37,559 nucleotides of DNA from Ruminococcus sp. (GCA_015066865.1 SVNQ01000018.1:1-37559), one strand, 5' to 3'; shown: positions 21,644 to 29,458, numbered from the stretch's first letter. Made by a program: numbers and translations. The notes: generated from the letters alone by a model not told the origin.

Positions 21644-23995
21644 ATGAACAGATGCAAACCCTTTCTTGCAGCGGCAATGGTCATGGCTGCTGCATTGACC
21701 GCACCCTTTACCGCTGCATATGCAGCAGGAGATGATACGATGAACATCAACATTGACCTTGGCGCTGAAACCAAGGAGATCAGCCCCTATATCTATGGCA
21801 TCAATCAGTACGCAAATCAGGAGAATTACAGCAAGGTGACGGTGAATGCTGTCCGTCAGGGCGGCAACAGAATGACTGCCTACAACTGGGAAAACAACGC
21901 ATCCAATGCAGGTTCGGACTGGAAATTCAGCTCCGACAACAATTTGTCCAATTCCGATGAACCGGCTGACTGCGTGCAGGTGCTTTCCAAGGAAGCAGAA
22001 ACCTACAATATTCCTTACAAGCTCACCACATTGCAGATGGCAGGCTATGTTGCAGCGGATAAGGATGGTCCGGTTTCGGAGGAGGAAGCTGCACCCTCCA
22101 AGCGCTGGAATGAAGTGGTTCTGACAAAGGGAAGTGCATTTGCCGAGACACCCGATCTCAAGGACGGCAAGGTGTACATGGATGAATATGTCAACTATAT
22201 CATCAACAAGTTTGGCGATTCCACATCTCTGACGGGTATTCAGGGCTACAGCCTTGACAATGAGCCGGCACTCTGGCATCATACGCACAGCCGTATTCAT
22301 CCGGATCAGATAACGATCAAGGAATTAAGCGAAAAGTCCATTGAAATGGCAACAGCGATCAAGAAGCTTGATCCTAAGGCAGATGTGTTCGGTCCTTCAC
22401 TGTTCGGCTACATGGCATATGTTTCTCTTGCCGATGATGACAAGAGCAACGAATGGGAAACCATCAAGTCCGAGAACAACTATCACTGGTATCTCGACTG
22501 CTATCTCGATCAGATGAACAAGGCATCCGAAGAAGCCGGCGTTCGTCTGCTGGATGCACTGGACATTCATTATTATTCCGAAGCCAGAGGTCAATGCCGT
22601 GTTACAGAATGCACTGACAGCACCCATACGGATTGCATCAAAGCAAGACTACAGTCCGTACGTTCACTTTATGAGGAAGGCTACATTGAAGACAGCTGGA
22701 TCGGTCAGTGGGGCAAGGAAAATCTTCCGATTCTCCCGAATGTACAGGCATCCATCGACAAGTATTACCCCGGTACAAAGCTCGCCATCACTGAATACAA
22801 TTTCGGCGGCAATGATCTGAGCGGCACGATTTCCCATGCGGAAGCACTCGGATGCTTTGCGGATGCCGGTGTATATATGGCAAGCATCTGGGGCGGCAAC
22901 TCCTACCAGTTCTCTGCCATCAATCTCTACACCAACTATGATGGAAAAGGCAGCGCCTTCGGTGATATGCTTGTTCCGACCACAACGGACGATGTTTCTC
23001 TGGCAAGTGCCTATGCTTCCATTCGTGGAACCGATCAGGGAACCGTGACGGCGATGATCACCAACAAGGATCTGGAGAATCCTGAAAATGCTGTGATTTC
23101 CCTGAACAATGCGGATACCACCTATGAGGCTGCTGCGGTTTATGCAGTATATGGAGATTCTGCGGATATTCGTCTGATCGACATCGTGGAAAATGTGGAG
23201 GACAATGTTGTGAATGTCACACTGCCGCCATATTCCGCTGCGATGGTTGTCATCTCGGATGATGCATCTGATTTTGCGGATCTGGAACTGTACGATCCGG
23301 ATAAGATCGTACAAAAAACAGAAACTTTTGAAAATATAAAAGACATGATCAATGCGAACGGTTATGTAGAGGTGCCGATTACAGATCCTGAGCATCTGGT
23401 AAGAATCGACATCAAAGGAAATGTAACCTCCAGTGCCGGTTCCGGATGGGCTACCGCCGGCTGTGCAGTATGCATGAATGCTGAAGCAGCGGACGGTACG
23501 GGATTCTGGACATACAAGGGCTACTCACTTGCTCTTGGCAATGGCTCGACTACGTCCGTTGAATTTGACGGTACGCTTATGAATGACGAAGTTCCCGTGG
23601 AGGCGGTCATCGCAGACGGTAAGGTCGAATTACAGATGTGGTGGGAGGCTTCCGAAAAGATGGAGAACGATATTGAGGATGTTATTTCCGTGGAATATAC
23701 CAAAATTGATGTCGTGTATGAATACGAAAACACAGGCTCCGAAGTGGATACGCAGCCGACTACGGAACCTGCGGAGAAGGACGACGCTTACGGTGATGTG
23801 AATTGCGATGGAACGGTTGATATTCTTGATGTCATCGTTCTGAACCGAAATCTTCTTGGCAGTTCTGAACTGACTGCTGAGGGCAAAAAGAATGCCGATG
23901 TTAATCTTGATGGCACTCCCACGCCTGCGGATTCGCTGAATATTCTCAAATACCTCGTGAAGCTGATAGACAAGCTTCCTACCGACAAGGTATAA
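21644..23995 (+). CDS. Secreted GH44 endoglucanase/xyloglucanase with putative CBM and dockerin
   Basis: A 783-residue protein. The signal peptide ends near residue 27 (TAAYA). The GH44 catalytic domain (about 30-540) has ISPYIYGINQY, GGNRMTAYNWENN, the acid/base Glu207 in YSLDNEPALWHH and the nucleophile Glu384 in LAITEYNFGG. A beta-rich domain (about 555-690: YVEVPITDPEHLVRIDIKG, ELQMWWEASE) is probably a carbohydrate-binding module; family CBM76 is known from a ruminococcal GH44, but I could not align it. A Thr/Pro/Glu linker leads to the dockerin (717-783) with DVNCDGTVDILD and DVNLDGTPTPAD. It should cut xyloglucan or beta-1,4-glucan outside the cell. SD AGAGGAGG; co-transcribed with the XRE gene. 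Confidence 0.93.
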   Translation: MNRCKPFLAAAMVMAAALTAPFTAAYAAGDDTMNINIDLGAETKEISPYIYGINQYANQENYSKVTVNAVRQGGNRMTAYNWENNASNAGSDWKFSSDNNLSNSDEPADCVQVLSKEAETYNIPYKLTTLQMAGYVAADKDGPVSEEEAAPSKRWNEVVLTKGSAFAETPDLKDGKVYMDEYVNYIINKFGDSTSLTGIQGYSLDNEPALWHHTHSRIHPDQITIKELSEKSIEMATAIKKLDPKADVFGPSLFGYMAYVSLADDDKSNEWETIKSENNYHWYLDCYLDQMNKASEEAGVRLLDALDIHYYSEARGQCRVTECTDSTHTDCIKARLQSVRSLYEEGYIEDSWIGQWGKENLPILPNVQASIDKYYPGTKLAITEYNFGGNDLSGTISHAEALGCFADAGVYMASIWGGNSYQFSAINLYTNYDGKGSAFGDMLVPTTTDDVSLASAYASIRGTDQGTVTAMITNKDLENPENAVISLNNADTTYEAAAVYAVYGDSADIRLIDIVENVEDNVVNVTLPPYSAAMVVISDDASDFADLELYDPDKIVQKTETFENIKDMINANGYVEVPITDPEHLVRIDIKGNVTSSAGSGWATAGCAVCMNAEAADGTGFWTYKGYSLALGNGSTTSVEFDGTLMNDEVPVEAVIADGKVELQMWWEASEKMENDIEDVISVEYTKIDVVYEYENTGSEVDTQPTTEPAEKDDAYGDVNCDGTVDILDVIVLNRNLLGSSELTAEGKKNADVNLDGTPTPADSLNILKYLVKLIDKLPTDKV

Positions 23996-24099
23996 GCATG
24001 CTCCCATATTTTGCTCATAAAACTGCGGATAAAAAATGAAGCGAACTGCGCATAATCCCCTTCTCCATTCACATACTAAATCAAAAAGGAGTTGATCGT

Positions 24100-24357
24100 A
24101 TGGATTTTCAGAAAGAAAACAGCCATATCTACTGTAAGAACGATTTCGGACAGATCATCGCAGAAATCACCTTTCCTGAAGTTGAGGCAGGCGTATTTTG
24201 CATCAACCACACGTTCGTGGATGATTCCCTCCGAGGGCAGGGAGTCGCAGGAAAGCTTGTGAAAATGGCAGTGGAGGAGATCCAGAGCAGGAATGGCAAG
24301 GTGACAGCCACCTGTTCCTATGCGCAAAATTGGCTGGAAAAGCATCGGGTATCATAA
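24100..24357 (+). CDS. Small GNAT-like N-acetyltransferase (YjdJ/Acetyltransf_CG type)
   Basis: An 85-residue protein, the normal size of this minimal GNAT group. It opens with an antiparallel sheet (HIYCKNDFGQIIAEITF), then INHTFVDDSLRGQGVAGKLV, the acetyl-CoA-binding motif, and the typical end VTATCSYAQNWLEKH, with the conserved cysteine. The family is thought to modify small molecules or protein termini; no substrate is known here. AAAAGGAG is 8 nt before the ATG. It stands alone, about 100 nt after the GH44 gene, and is followed by a very strong hairpin. Confidence 0.88.
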   Translation: MDFQKENSHIYCKNDFGQIIAEITFPEVEAGVFCINHTFVDDSLRGQGVAGKLVKMAVEEIQSRNGKVTATCSYAQNWLEKHRVS

Positions 24358-24398
24358 TAACAAGGGCAACTGTTGAAATAACAGTTGCCCTTGTTATT
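24356..24398. terminator. 19-bp hairpin between the GNAT gene and cotJC
   Basis: AATAACAAGGGCAACTGTT and its exact complement around a 5-nt loop, at the GNAT stop codon. The T-rich part (TTGTTATTGTT) lies in the stem rather than after it. It can fold from either strand and sits between converging genes. The next 146 bases to 24544 show nothing clear. Confidence 0.75.
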
Positions 24399-24544
24399 GT
24401 TGAAATCAAAGGATTTTCAAAAGCAAATCATTTCAGCGGCAGTATTGACGGATATGCAGTAAAAAGGTTTTCCAAAAAACATCATCAACAACTACAGTAC
24501 AATAATCCTCCAACCAGCATTTCACTTTCAATTGTTTAGGAAAT

Positions 24545-25195
24545 TCATTTCACATGCATGGCTGTAACACCGCCGGAGTTCGTTCTGCAGCATTTGCAGT
24601 TTTTGTCAAAGCTCGGATTGCATGCATAAAAATTCTTGGAACTGAGCTGATCCTGTGTTAGGCGCATTGCTTCGCCGAATCGCTGGAAATGCACGATTTC
24701 CCGCTCACGCAGGTAGCGAATGGGATCAATGACATCGGGATCATCGGCAAGGCGCAGGATGTTCTCATAAGTCGCTCTCGCCTTCTGTTCTGCCGCCATA
24801 TCTTCTGCAAGATCAGCAAACACATCACCTTTGGACTGGAAATATGCAGCTGTGAACGGCACTCCTGCTGCAGATGCGGGATAGAGTGCTGTTGCATGGT
24901 CAACAAAATACTTGTCAAAGCCGCTTTTCTTAATTTCTTCCATGGAAAGGTTCCGTGTCAGCTGATACACAATCGCAGAAATCATCTCAACATGGGCAAG
25001 TTCTTCCGTACCGATGTCCGTCAAGAGTCCCTTCGCCTCGTTTGAAGGCATGGAATACCGCTGGTTCAGATAGCGAAGTGCAGCTGCCAACTCACCGTCC
25101 GGACCGCCAAGTTGGCTTAAGATCACTTGTGCCATCTTTGGATTGGGATTCTTGATGTTCACTGGATACTGGAGTTTTTTTTCATATGACCACAT
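24545..25195 (-). CDS. cotJC: Spore coat protein CotJC, manganese-catalase fold
   Basis: A 216-residue ferritin-like protein. CotJC-type N-terminus MWSYEKKLQYPVNIKNPNP, then GGPDGELAAALRYLNQRYSMP, GTEELAHVEMISAIVYQL (metal-ligand Glu and His), DMAAEQKARATYENIL and REREIVHFQRFGEAM (second Glu and Glu-xx-His set), matching the di-manganese catalase site. The end is Cys-rich (ACNP, NCKCCR). It likely breaks down peroxide in the coat or in vegetative cells. AAAGGAGG lies 11 nt before the ATG and overlaps the end of cotJB. It is last in the cotJABC operon. Confidence 0.95.
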   Translation of the reverse strand: MWSYEKKLQYPVNIKNPNPKMAQVILSQLGGPDGELAAALRYLNQRYSMPSNEAKGLLTDIGTEELAHVEMISAIVYQLTRNLSMEEIKKSGFDKYFVDHATALYPASAAGVPFTAAYFQSKGDVFADLAEDMAAEQKARATYENILRLADDPDVIDPIRYLREREIVHFQRFGEAMRLTQDQLSSKNFYACNPSFDKNCKCCRTNSGGVTAMHVK

Positions 25196-25198
25196 AAA

Positions 25199-25453
25199 TT
25201 AGTTCGCCTCCTTTTCCCATGGGTAGGGACCTTTCACCCAATCCCACTCCTTTTCATTTTCTGACTGGATGTGGGTGATCGGACCGAAACGGCGGACATA
25301 TTCATCTACTGCTGCCTGACGGAGTGAGCGATACTTTCGGAACAGCTGCAGCGCCTCACGGCATTGTGTATGCGTATCTAAATACAATGCCAGATCATAC
25401 AGTGCAAAGTCATATTTACGGATGACCTGCATCAGCTGATTGCGGGTTTTCAT
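25199..25453 (-). CDS. cotJB: Spore coat assembly protein CotJB
   Basis: An 84-residue protein with the CotJB layout: QLMQVIRKYDFALYDLALYLDTH, then EALQLFRKYRSLRQAAVDEYVRRFGPI and the closing EWDWVKGPYPWE. The ATG at 25453 is chosen: GGAGG is 9 nt upstream, and it overlaps the cotJA stop as ATGA. An in-frame GTG at 25462 abuts the SD. CotJB is a small helper found with CotJA and CotJC in the inner coat. Confidence 0.93.
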   Translation of the reverse strand: MKTRNQLMQVIRKYDFALYDLALYLDTHTQCREALQLFRKYRSLRQAAVDEYVRRFGPITHIQSENEKEWDWVKGPYPWEKEAN

Positions 25454-25707
25454 TTTCCGCACCCTCCTTCCATTCCCAGAAATGGTTTGTCGAGCACCGG
25501 AAACATGGTTCCACGGCTGATACCCATGTCTGCTTCATATACTTCACCCCACATCTGATATGGCACATATGCCATTCCGGGGGGCGTATCCTCCGGAAAC
25601 ACGGTCATGGGCTGGGGCAGCAGTCCGCCGTCGCATTCCACCGGATCGGTCGGAAACAATGCGGCATCCATGGACTGTGCCATGCGTTCAAATGCATGAA
25701 GCTCCAT
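25450..25707 (-). CDS. cotJA: Spore coat associated protein CotJA
   Basis: An 85-residue protein with the CotJA core: PPGMAYVPYQMWGEVYEADMGISRGTMFPVLDKPFLG, seen here in short blocks PPGMAYVPYQ, GISRGT and FPVLDKPF. The N-terminus is longer than the core. The C-terminus is GGCGK. The ATG at 25707 has no SD directly before it; an AAAGGAG stands upstream beyond a perfect hairpin. It is first of three overlapping or adjacent cotJ genes. In Bacillus the operon is transcribed in the mother cell by sigma-E. Confidence 0.92.
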   Translation of the reverse strand: MELHAFERMAQSMDAALFPTDPVECDGGLLPQPMTVFPEDTPPGMAYVPYQMWGEVYEADMGISRGTMFPVLDKPFLGMEGGCGK

Positions 25708-25742
25708 ATTATCATCGTCTTTCTTGCGAAAGACGCTCCTTT
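25708..25742 (-). promoter_or_regulatory. SD separated from the cotJA start by a hairpin
   Basis: Minus strand: AAAGGAG (25736-25742), C, then GTCTTTC-GCAA-GAAAGAC (25717-25734, a 7-bp stem with a GNRA loop), then nine nt and ATG. Folding would reduce the SD-ATG distance from 28 to about 10 nt. Confidence 0.7.
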
Positions 25743-25749
25743 CTCAATT

Positions 25750-25770
25750 TACGCATGATTCCCATGCGTA
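25750..25770 (-). promoter_or_regulatory. Inverted repeat at the expected cotJ transcription start
   Basis: TACGCATG-5 nt-CATGCGTA, a perfect 8-bp repeat between the candidate sporulation promoter and the cotJA SD. It could be an operator or a 5' mRNA hairpin. Confidence 0.5.
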
Positions 25771-25774
25771 TTAC

Positions 25775-25800
25775 ATCGTATGAGGAAACTTCAGTTTTGT
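25775..25800 (-). promoter_or_regulatory. Possible sporulation-sigma promoter of cotJABC
   Basis: On the minus strand CATACGAT (25775-25782) resembles the sigma-E/sigma-K -10 box, with AC 16 nt upstream (25799-25800) as in sigma-K promoters. No sigma-A promoter is visible. The short motif makes this tentative. Confidence 0.4.
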
Positions 25801-25828
25801 GCCTGTCTGTTCGAACATAAACATAAAA

Positions 25829-26078
25829 AAGCCTCGTCATAAACGGAGCTTCCAGTCTGTCGAAAAAGTCCCATCCAGCCAGTACGCCTTGTGGCGCACG
25901 GCTGGACTAATTATATTATTATGGGTTGCGCCTTCGGCGCATGTAGGGGGCTTCGCCCCCTACAACCCCTAATAAATAGCCAAAAAGCGCTCTGCAAGAG
26001 GGCGGGTTGAGGGTGCGGCAAAATTAAGTGAAATTATACTTTTTTGATAAGCTAAAAGCCCCGTCATGGACGGGGCTT
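25829..26078. repeat. Palindromic repeat block flanked by two related hairpins
   Basis: Left flank AAGCCTCGT/ACGGAGCTT (25829-25851) is a degenerate copy of the right flank AAGCCCCGTC/GACGGGGCTT (26056-26078), which serves as the terminator of the DUF368 gene on the minus strand. Between them: an imperfect 14-bp hairpin TCCAGCC...GGCTGGA (25874-25906) and a compact three-way unit (25923-25968) in which GGGTT pairs with AACCC around stems GCGCC/GGCGC and TAGGGGGC/GCCCCCTA, both with TTC loops. It looks like a non-coding dispersed repeat. 25969-26050 shows no further structure I trust. Confidence 0.6.
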
Positions 26079-26094
26079 CAATTATAAGATGCAA

Positions 26095-27003
26095 TTATGC
26101 CTGCGGTTTTTCCGTGATCTCGGCACTTCCCTTCTTCATACCCATCAGCTGCATGCCAATAATAATCACACCGCCGATGATGAAGAACAGCCAATTGAAT
26201 GTGGCGAAGCTCAAAGCTTCCTGCGGAACATCCAGTGTCTGCGGTCCGACAATAACGGAATAGAGAGAACCAAGCATCAGACCAATGATCAGATACACGG
26301 TTATGCTGCGGAATTTTTCAAGCGCAATCCGAATTGCACGGACAATGGATACAATGCCGGTAATTACACCCAGACCAAATACCAAAAGTATCGGGAAATA
26401 CTCAAAATTCAAGTGCATCAATTCCTTGATGGCATTGATGACAGAAACATACAGCCCGAAAATCAGAAGCAGCGTGGAGCCGGAAATTCCGGGAAGTACC
26501 ATTGCGCAGATGGCGGTGGCACCTGCAAAAAATACATAAAAATACGTTCCGATGCTCGGATTTTGAATGCTGACGGTATTTCCGTTTCCGCCCACGGTGA
26601 AATAGGACAGGAGAACAACAAGCACTGCACCAATCAGCAGTGCAAAGGCAGCCCACGGCTTTTCCTTCAGGCATTTGCGTTCCTCGTAAATCACAACCGG
26701 AATCGCAAACAGGATGAATCCTATGAACAGCGATGAAATGCTGTAAATATGCTTTTCAAATACAGCAGTCAGCACCAGTACGGACGCTCCGAAGCCAATT
26801 ACCCAGCCGATTCCAAGTTTGAGCAGATAAATAACGGCATTCTTTTTTGCAGCCATATTACCTGTCATCAGATCATTGAGCGAACCTATGAAATTGTCAT
26901 AGAAGCCCATTAAAAATGCGACCGTACCGCCGGAAACACCCGGTACACTGTCCGCAAGCGCCATGCAGAAGCCATGGATCATTGTCATAATCAATTTTTT
27001 CAA
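26095..27003 (-). CDS. DUF368 membrane protein, predicted undecaprenyl-phosphate translocase (PopT type)
   Basis: A 302-residue polytopic protein with about 8 hydrophobic segments. The family signature near the N-terminus is ADSVPGVSGGTVAFLMGFYD, repeated in inverted form later as AMVLPGISGSTLLLIFGLY, the paired PGxSG motifs of DUF368. Members have been shown to flip the C55-phosphate lipid carrier back across the membrane for wall synthesis. A TTG at 27003 is chosen as start because AAGGAG lies 10 nt before it and the protein then begins close to the family core; an ATG at 27030 has no SD. It is monocistronic, with a hairpin terminator at 26056-26078. Confidence 0.85.
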   Translation of the reverse strand: MKKLIMTMIHGFCMALADSVPGVSGGTVAFLMGFYDNFIGSLNDLMTGNMAAKKNAVIYLLKLGIGWVIGFGASVLVLTAVFEKHIYSISSLFIGFILFAIPVVIYEERKCLKEKPWAAFALLIGAVLVVLLSYFTVGGNGNTVSIQNPSIGTYFYVFFAGATAICAMVLPGISGSTLLLIFGLYVSVINAIKELMHLNFEYFPILLVFGLGVITGIVSIVRAIRIALEKFRSITVYLIIGLMLGSLYSVIVGPQTLDVPQEALSFATFNWLFFIIGGVIIIGMQLMGMKKGSAEITEKPQA

Positions 27004-27051
27004 AAGTCTTACACTCCTTATATCCGCCATGCATCAGCAGGGCTTTTTTTC

Positions 27052-27057
27052 AGTATA
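27052..27057 (-). promoter_or_regulatory. -10 element upstream of the DUF368 gene
   Basis: TATACT preceded by GG on the minus strand, about 50 nt before the start; the -35 is poor. The rest of the 27004-27146 gap shows no terminator for the preceding operon. Confidence 0.45.
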
Positions 27058-27146
27058 CCATATCTCCCCAGAAAAAAACAGTACATTTACGAAGATTTAA
27101 CATAGGTTTTTCGGAATCCTAATACTTCTCAAGCACCATACAATCG

Positions 27147-27584
27147 TTACAGAAATTGTATCATGAACATACCAAGCAGCGCTGCGCCCAATGCCGACAG
27201 GGGGAATCCCAGTGCTGCACAGATTATGCTGTATCGGTCAAACAGCACATAGAATTTTCCATGCTGCCAGAACCGCACCTTGCATGTTTTCTTACGATAG
27301 ATCAGATTCTGCAGGATGCCCTCCGCAGGGTAGGTGTTGCGGTACTCTGCATCACCGATCCGATATATGGCAGCTCCCATTTTTGCTGTTTTATCAATTC
27401 GGAGAAACTCTGCCTCACGGCTTTTCCCAATCAGCAGAAATACTGCACTCACCATAAAAAACACAGTCATCAGAAGCAGCAGTATTTCCATGATCAAGAG
27501 GATCCCCTGCACGATCAGTCCCGTGCTGATGCCCAGAATCAAGAGTAATACAATGATGACAAGGGCTGCGATCAATATTTCCAT
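27147..27584 (-). CDS. Small membrane protein of unknown function
   Basis: A 145-residue protein I do not recognise. Two closely spaced hydrophobic segments fill residues 1-52 (ILIAALVIIVLLLILGI and ILLLLMTVFFMVSAVFLLI), a polar domain of about 65 residues follows (REAEFLRIDKTAKMGAAIY, YRNTYPAEG, YRKKTCKVRFWQHGKFYVLFD), and a third segment closes it (SIICAALGFPLSALGAALLG). GGGAG precedes the ATG and the gap to folC is 12 nt, so it is the last gene of the valS-folC transcript. Confidence 0.75.
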   Translation of the reverse strand: MEILIAALVIIVLLLILGISTGLIVQGILLIMEILLLLMTVFFMVSAVFLLIGKSREAEFLRIDKTAKMGAAIYRIGDAEYRNTYPAEGILQNLIYRKKTCKVRFWQHGKFYVLFDRYSIICAALGFPLSALGAALLGMFMIQFL

Positions 27585-27596
27585 AGTCTTCTCCCG

Positions 27597-28865
27597 TTAT
27601 GCGTCCGTGCCGGAATCCTGTGTGAGATAGTAATTTGCCAAATACAGCGAGCCGCAGATAACCACTGCACCGTGATTGTCTTTCGACCATTTGATCGCAT
27701 ACGGCAGAGCCTCCTCAAGCGCCATGGGAATTGCCACGACATGCTCTCTGGCAAAGGCGGCAGTGAGTTCTTCCTTGGGCAGCGCACCTTCCGTGAATCC
27801 ATCCACACAAATCGTCTTGCGCAGAGCAAGCGATAACAGGAACGCCGCAGCTTCATGATCCTTTGTACCCGTCATACCGCAGATGCCGATCCAGTTCTCA
27901 ATGCCGCTTTTATCAAGCGCCTTGACAAGCGCACCCACGCCATCCGCATTATGTCCGCCGTCGAGAATGACAAGCGGATCTTCCTGCAAAATCTGGATGC
28001 GTGCAGGAACCTGTGTTTCCATAAGTGCTTCCTTCACAGCGGATTCCGGCAAAGCGTAGCCCTTATTCCGCAGCACCTCCACCGCTTCCAGCACGGTCAT
28101 GGCATTGCTGATCTGGTGTCTGCCGCCCATTTTCAGCGCATAGGATTTTCCACGATAGGCAAATCGGCTGCCCATGATCGAACAGGATTCGATCTCACAG
28201 CTGTTTTCATCGGGGATATGATACGGACAATGCTTTTCGTCCGCCGTCCGTTTCAGGACTTCCAGCGCTTCGGGCTTGGAGTCAACAGAAAATACTGCTT
28301 CACTTCCCGTTTTTATGATGCCTGCTTTCTGTGCGGCAATTTCCGCAAGCGTGCTGCCGAGGATCTGCATATGATCCATCGAAACAGAGGTAATGATGCT
28401 CACAAGGGGCGGTGCGATAATATTGGTGGAATCAACCAGTCCCCCGATCCCTGTTTCCAGAACCACCACATCCGCACGCTCACGCACAAAATAGAGCATG
28501 GCGATCGCCATGGTGATCTCAAACTGGGAATATCCTTCATCCCCCACTGCATCTGCAACGGTATTGCAGATTTCCGTAAATGCATCCCTCGGAATATCCT
28601 CACCATTCAGGCGGATCCTGTCACGATAGTGAACAATATAGGGGGATGTCAATGTACCCGTGCGATACCCGCTTTTTTTGAGGATACTCGTGCAGTATTC
28701 TGCAGTTGAACCTTTTCCGTTTGTACCTGCAATATGGATAAAATGCAGGTAATCCTGCGGATTTCCGACTGCTGCCATCAATTTTCTTGCACGGTTGAGA
28801 TTTGTTGTGGGCGTACCGCTTCGGCTGAAGCCGTCAACGAATGCCCTTGCCTGTCTATAATCCAT
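27597..28865 (-). CDS. folC: Folylpolyglutamate synthase / dihydrofolate synthase
   Basis: A 422-residue Mur-ligase-type enzyme. It adds glutamates to folates, trapping them in the cell, and may also make dihydrofolate from dihydropteroate. Motifs: N-terminal NLNRARKLMAAVGNP, P-loop HIAGTNGKGSTAEYC, TSPYIVHYRDRIRLNGEDI, LETGIGGLVDSTN, SVSMDHMQILG and ILDGGHNADGV. The ATG at 28865 follows GAGGAAATTATA and overlaps the stop of the ECF S-component gene (TAATG), so the two are coupled. Upstream in-frame starts lie inside that gene and lack an SD. Confidence 0.95.
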   Translation of the reverse strand: MDYRQARAFVDGFSRSGTPTTNLNRARKLMAAVGNPQDYLHFIHIAGTNGKGSTAEYCTSILKKSGYRTGTLTSPYIVHYRDRIRLNGEDIPRDAFTEICNTVADAVGDEGYSQFEITMAIAMLYFVRERADVVVLETGIGGLVDSTNIIAPPLVSIITSVSMDHMQILGSTLAEIAAQKAGIIKTGSEAVFSVDSKPEALEVLKRTADEKHCPYHIPDENSCEIESCSIMGSRFAYRGKSYALKMGGRHQISNAMTVLEAVEVLRNKGYALPESAVKEALMETQVPARIQILQEDPLVILDGGHNADGVGALVKALDKSGIENWIGICGMTGTKDHEAAAFLLSLALRKTICVDGFTEGALPKEELTAAFAREHVVAIPMALEEALPYAIKWSKDNHGAVVICGSLYLANYYLTQDSGTDA

Positions 28866-29392
28866 TATAATTTCCTCATGTGGAGCATATTGCGCAAAAA
28901 GCTGTTTTTTTCCATGAGCATGGAAAGAACGACACCGCCCGTACATCCCGTAAATCCCTGAATGAGATTGGCAGGGATTGCGGCAGCAGCTCCGAATCCA
29001 TACCCAAGTATGACAGCTTCATAGAATAAATAACCAGTCATCATGATCAAGGCTGCCGCAAGTGCGCCGAGATACTGCCCCTTATGGCTGCGAATTTTTC
29101 TGAAAATTGCCCATGCTGCAAATGCCATGCATGCCTTTATGACAAATGTCGCAGGTGCATAGATCGCATAGCCGCTGAAAATATCAGCCATCATTGTGCC
29201 GATGCCTGCAGCAGCAATGCCGTAAACACCGCCAATATACCATGCGCAAAGCAGAACGATGCTGTCACCGAGGTTGATGTATCCGCCCGTCGCCGGTACG
29301 GGGATCTGTATCACCATTGTACAGACGCATGCAAGCGCCGCAAGCAATGCGGCAAACACAAGTCTGCGGATATTATTTGTTCCAGTGTTCAT
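28865..29392 (-). CDS. ECF transporter S component (possible folate-specific FolT)
   Basis: A 175-residue membrane protein with six hydrophobic segments. The ECF S-component signature is clear: LVFAALLAALACVCTM, then GGYINLGDSIVLLCAWYIGG and GIGTMMADIFSGYAIYAPATFVIKACMAF. S components bind one vitamin and dock on a shared EcfT/A/A' module encoded elsewhere. Direct overlap with folC suggests folate as the vitamin, but the S-component sequence alone does not prove it. The ATG at 29392 has AAGGAG 9 nt upstream; an ATG at 29410 overlaps that SD. Confidence 0.85.
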   Translation of the reverse strand: MNTGTNNIRRLVFAALLAALACVCTMVIQIPVPATGGYINLGDSIVLLCAWYIGGVYGIAAAGIGTMMADIFSGYAIYAPATFVIKACMAFAAWAIFRKIRSHKGQYLGALAAALIMMTGYLFYEAVILGYGFGAAAAIPANLIQGFTGCTGGVVLSMLMEKNSFLRNMLHMRKL

Positions 29393-29424
29393 CAGAAACC
29401 ACTCCTTCATCCATTACCGTCAGT

Positions 29425-29450
29425 CAGGGGAGCATATACACGCTCCCCTG
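29425..29450 (-). other. Intergenic hairpin between valS and the ECF S-component gene
   Basis: CAGGGGAGC / GCTCCCCTG, a 9-bp stem with an 8-nt loop, no T-run on the minus strand. It may be a partial terminator or processing site that sets downstream expression below valS. Confidence 0.5.
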
Positions 29451-29458
29451 CACTTTGC

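Noticed and set aside
25870..25970. Possible CRISPR or rRNA fragment in the palindromic block
   Set aside because: There are no evenly spaced direct repeats with spacers, no cas genes, and no match to conserved rRNA segments I know.
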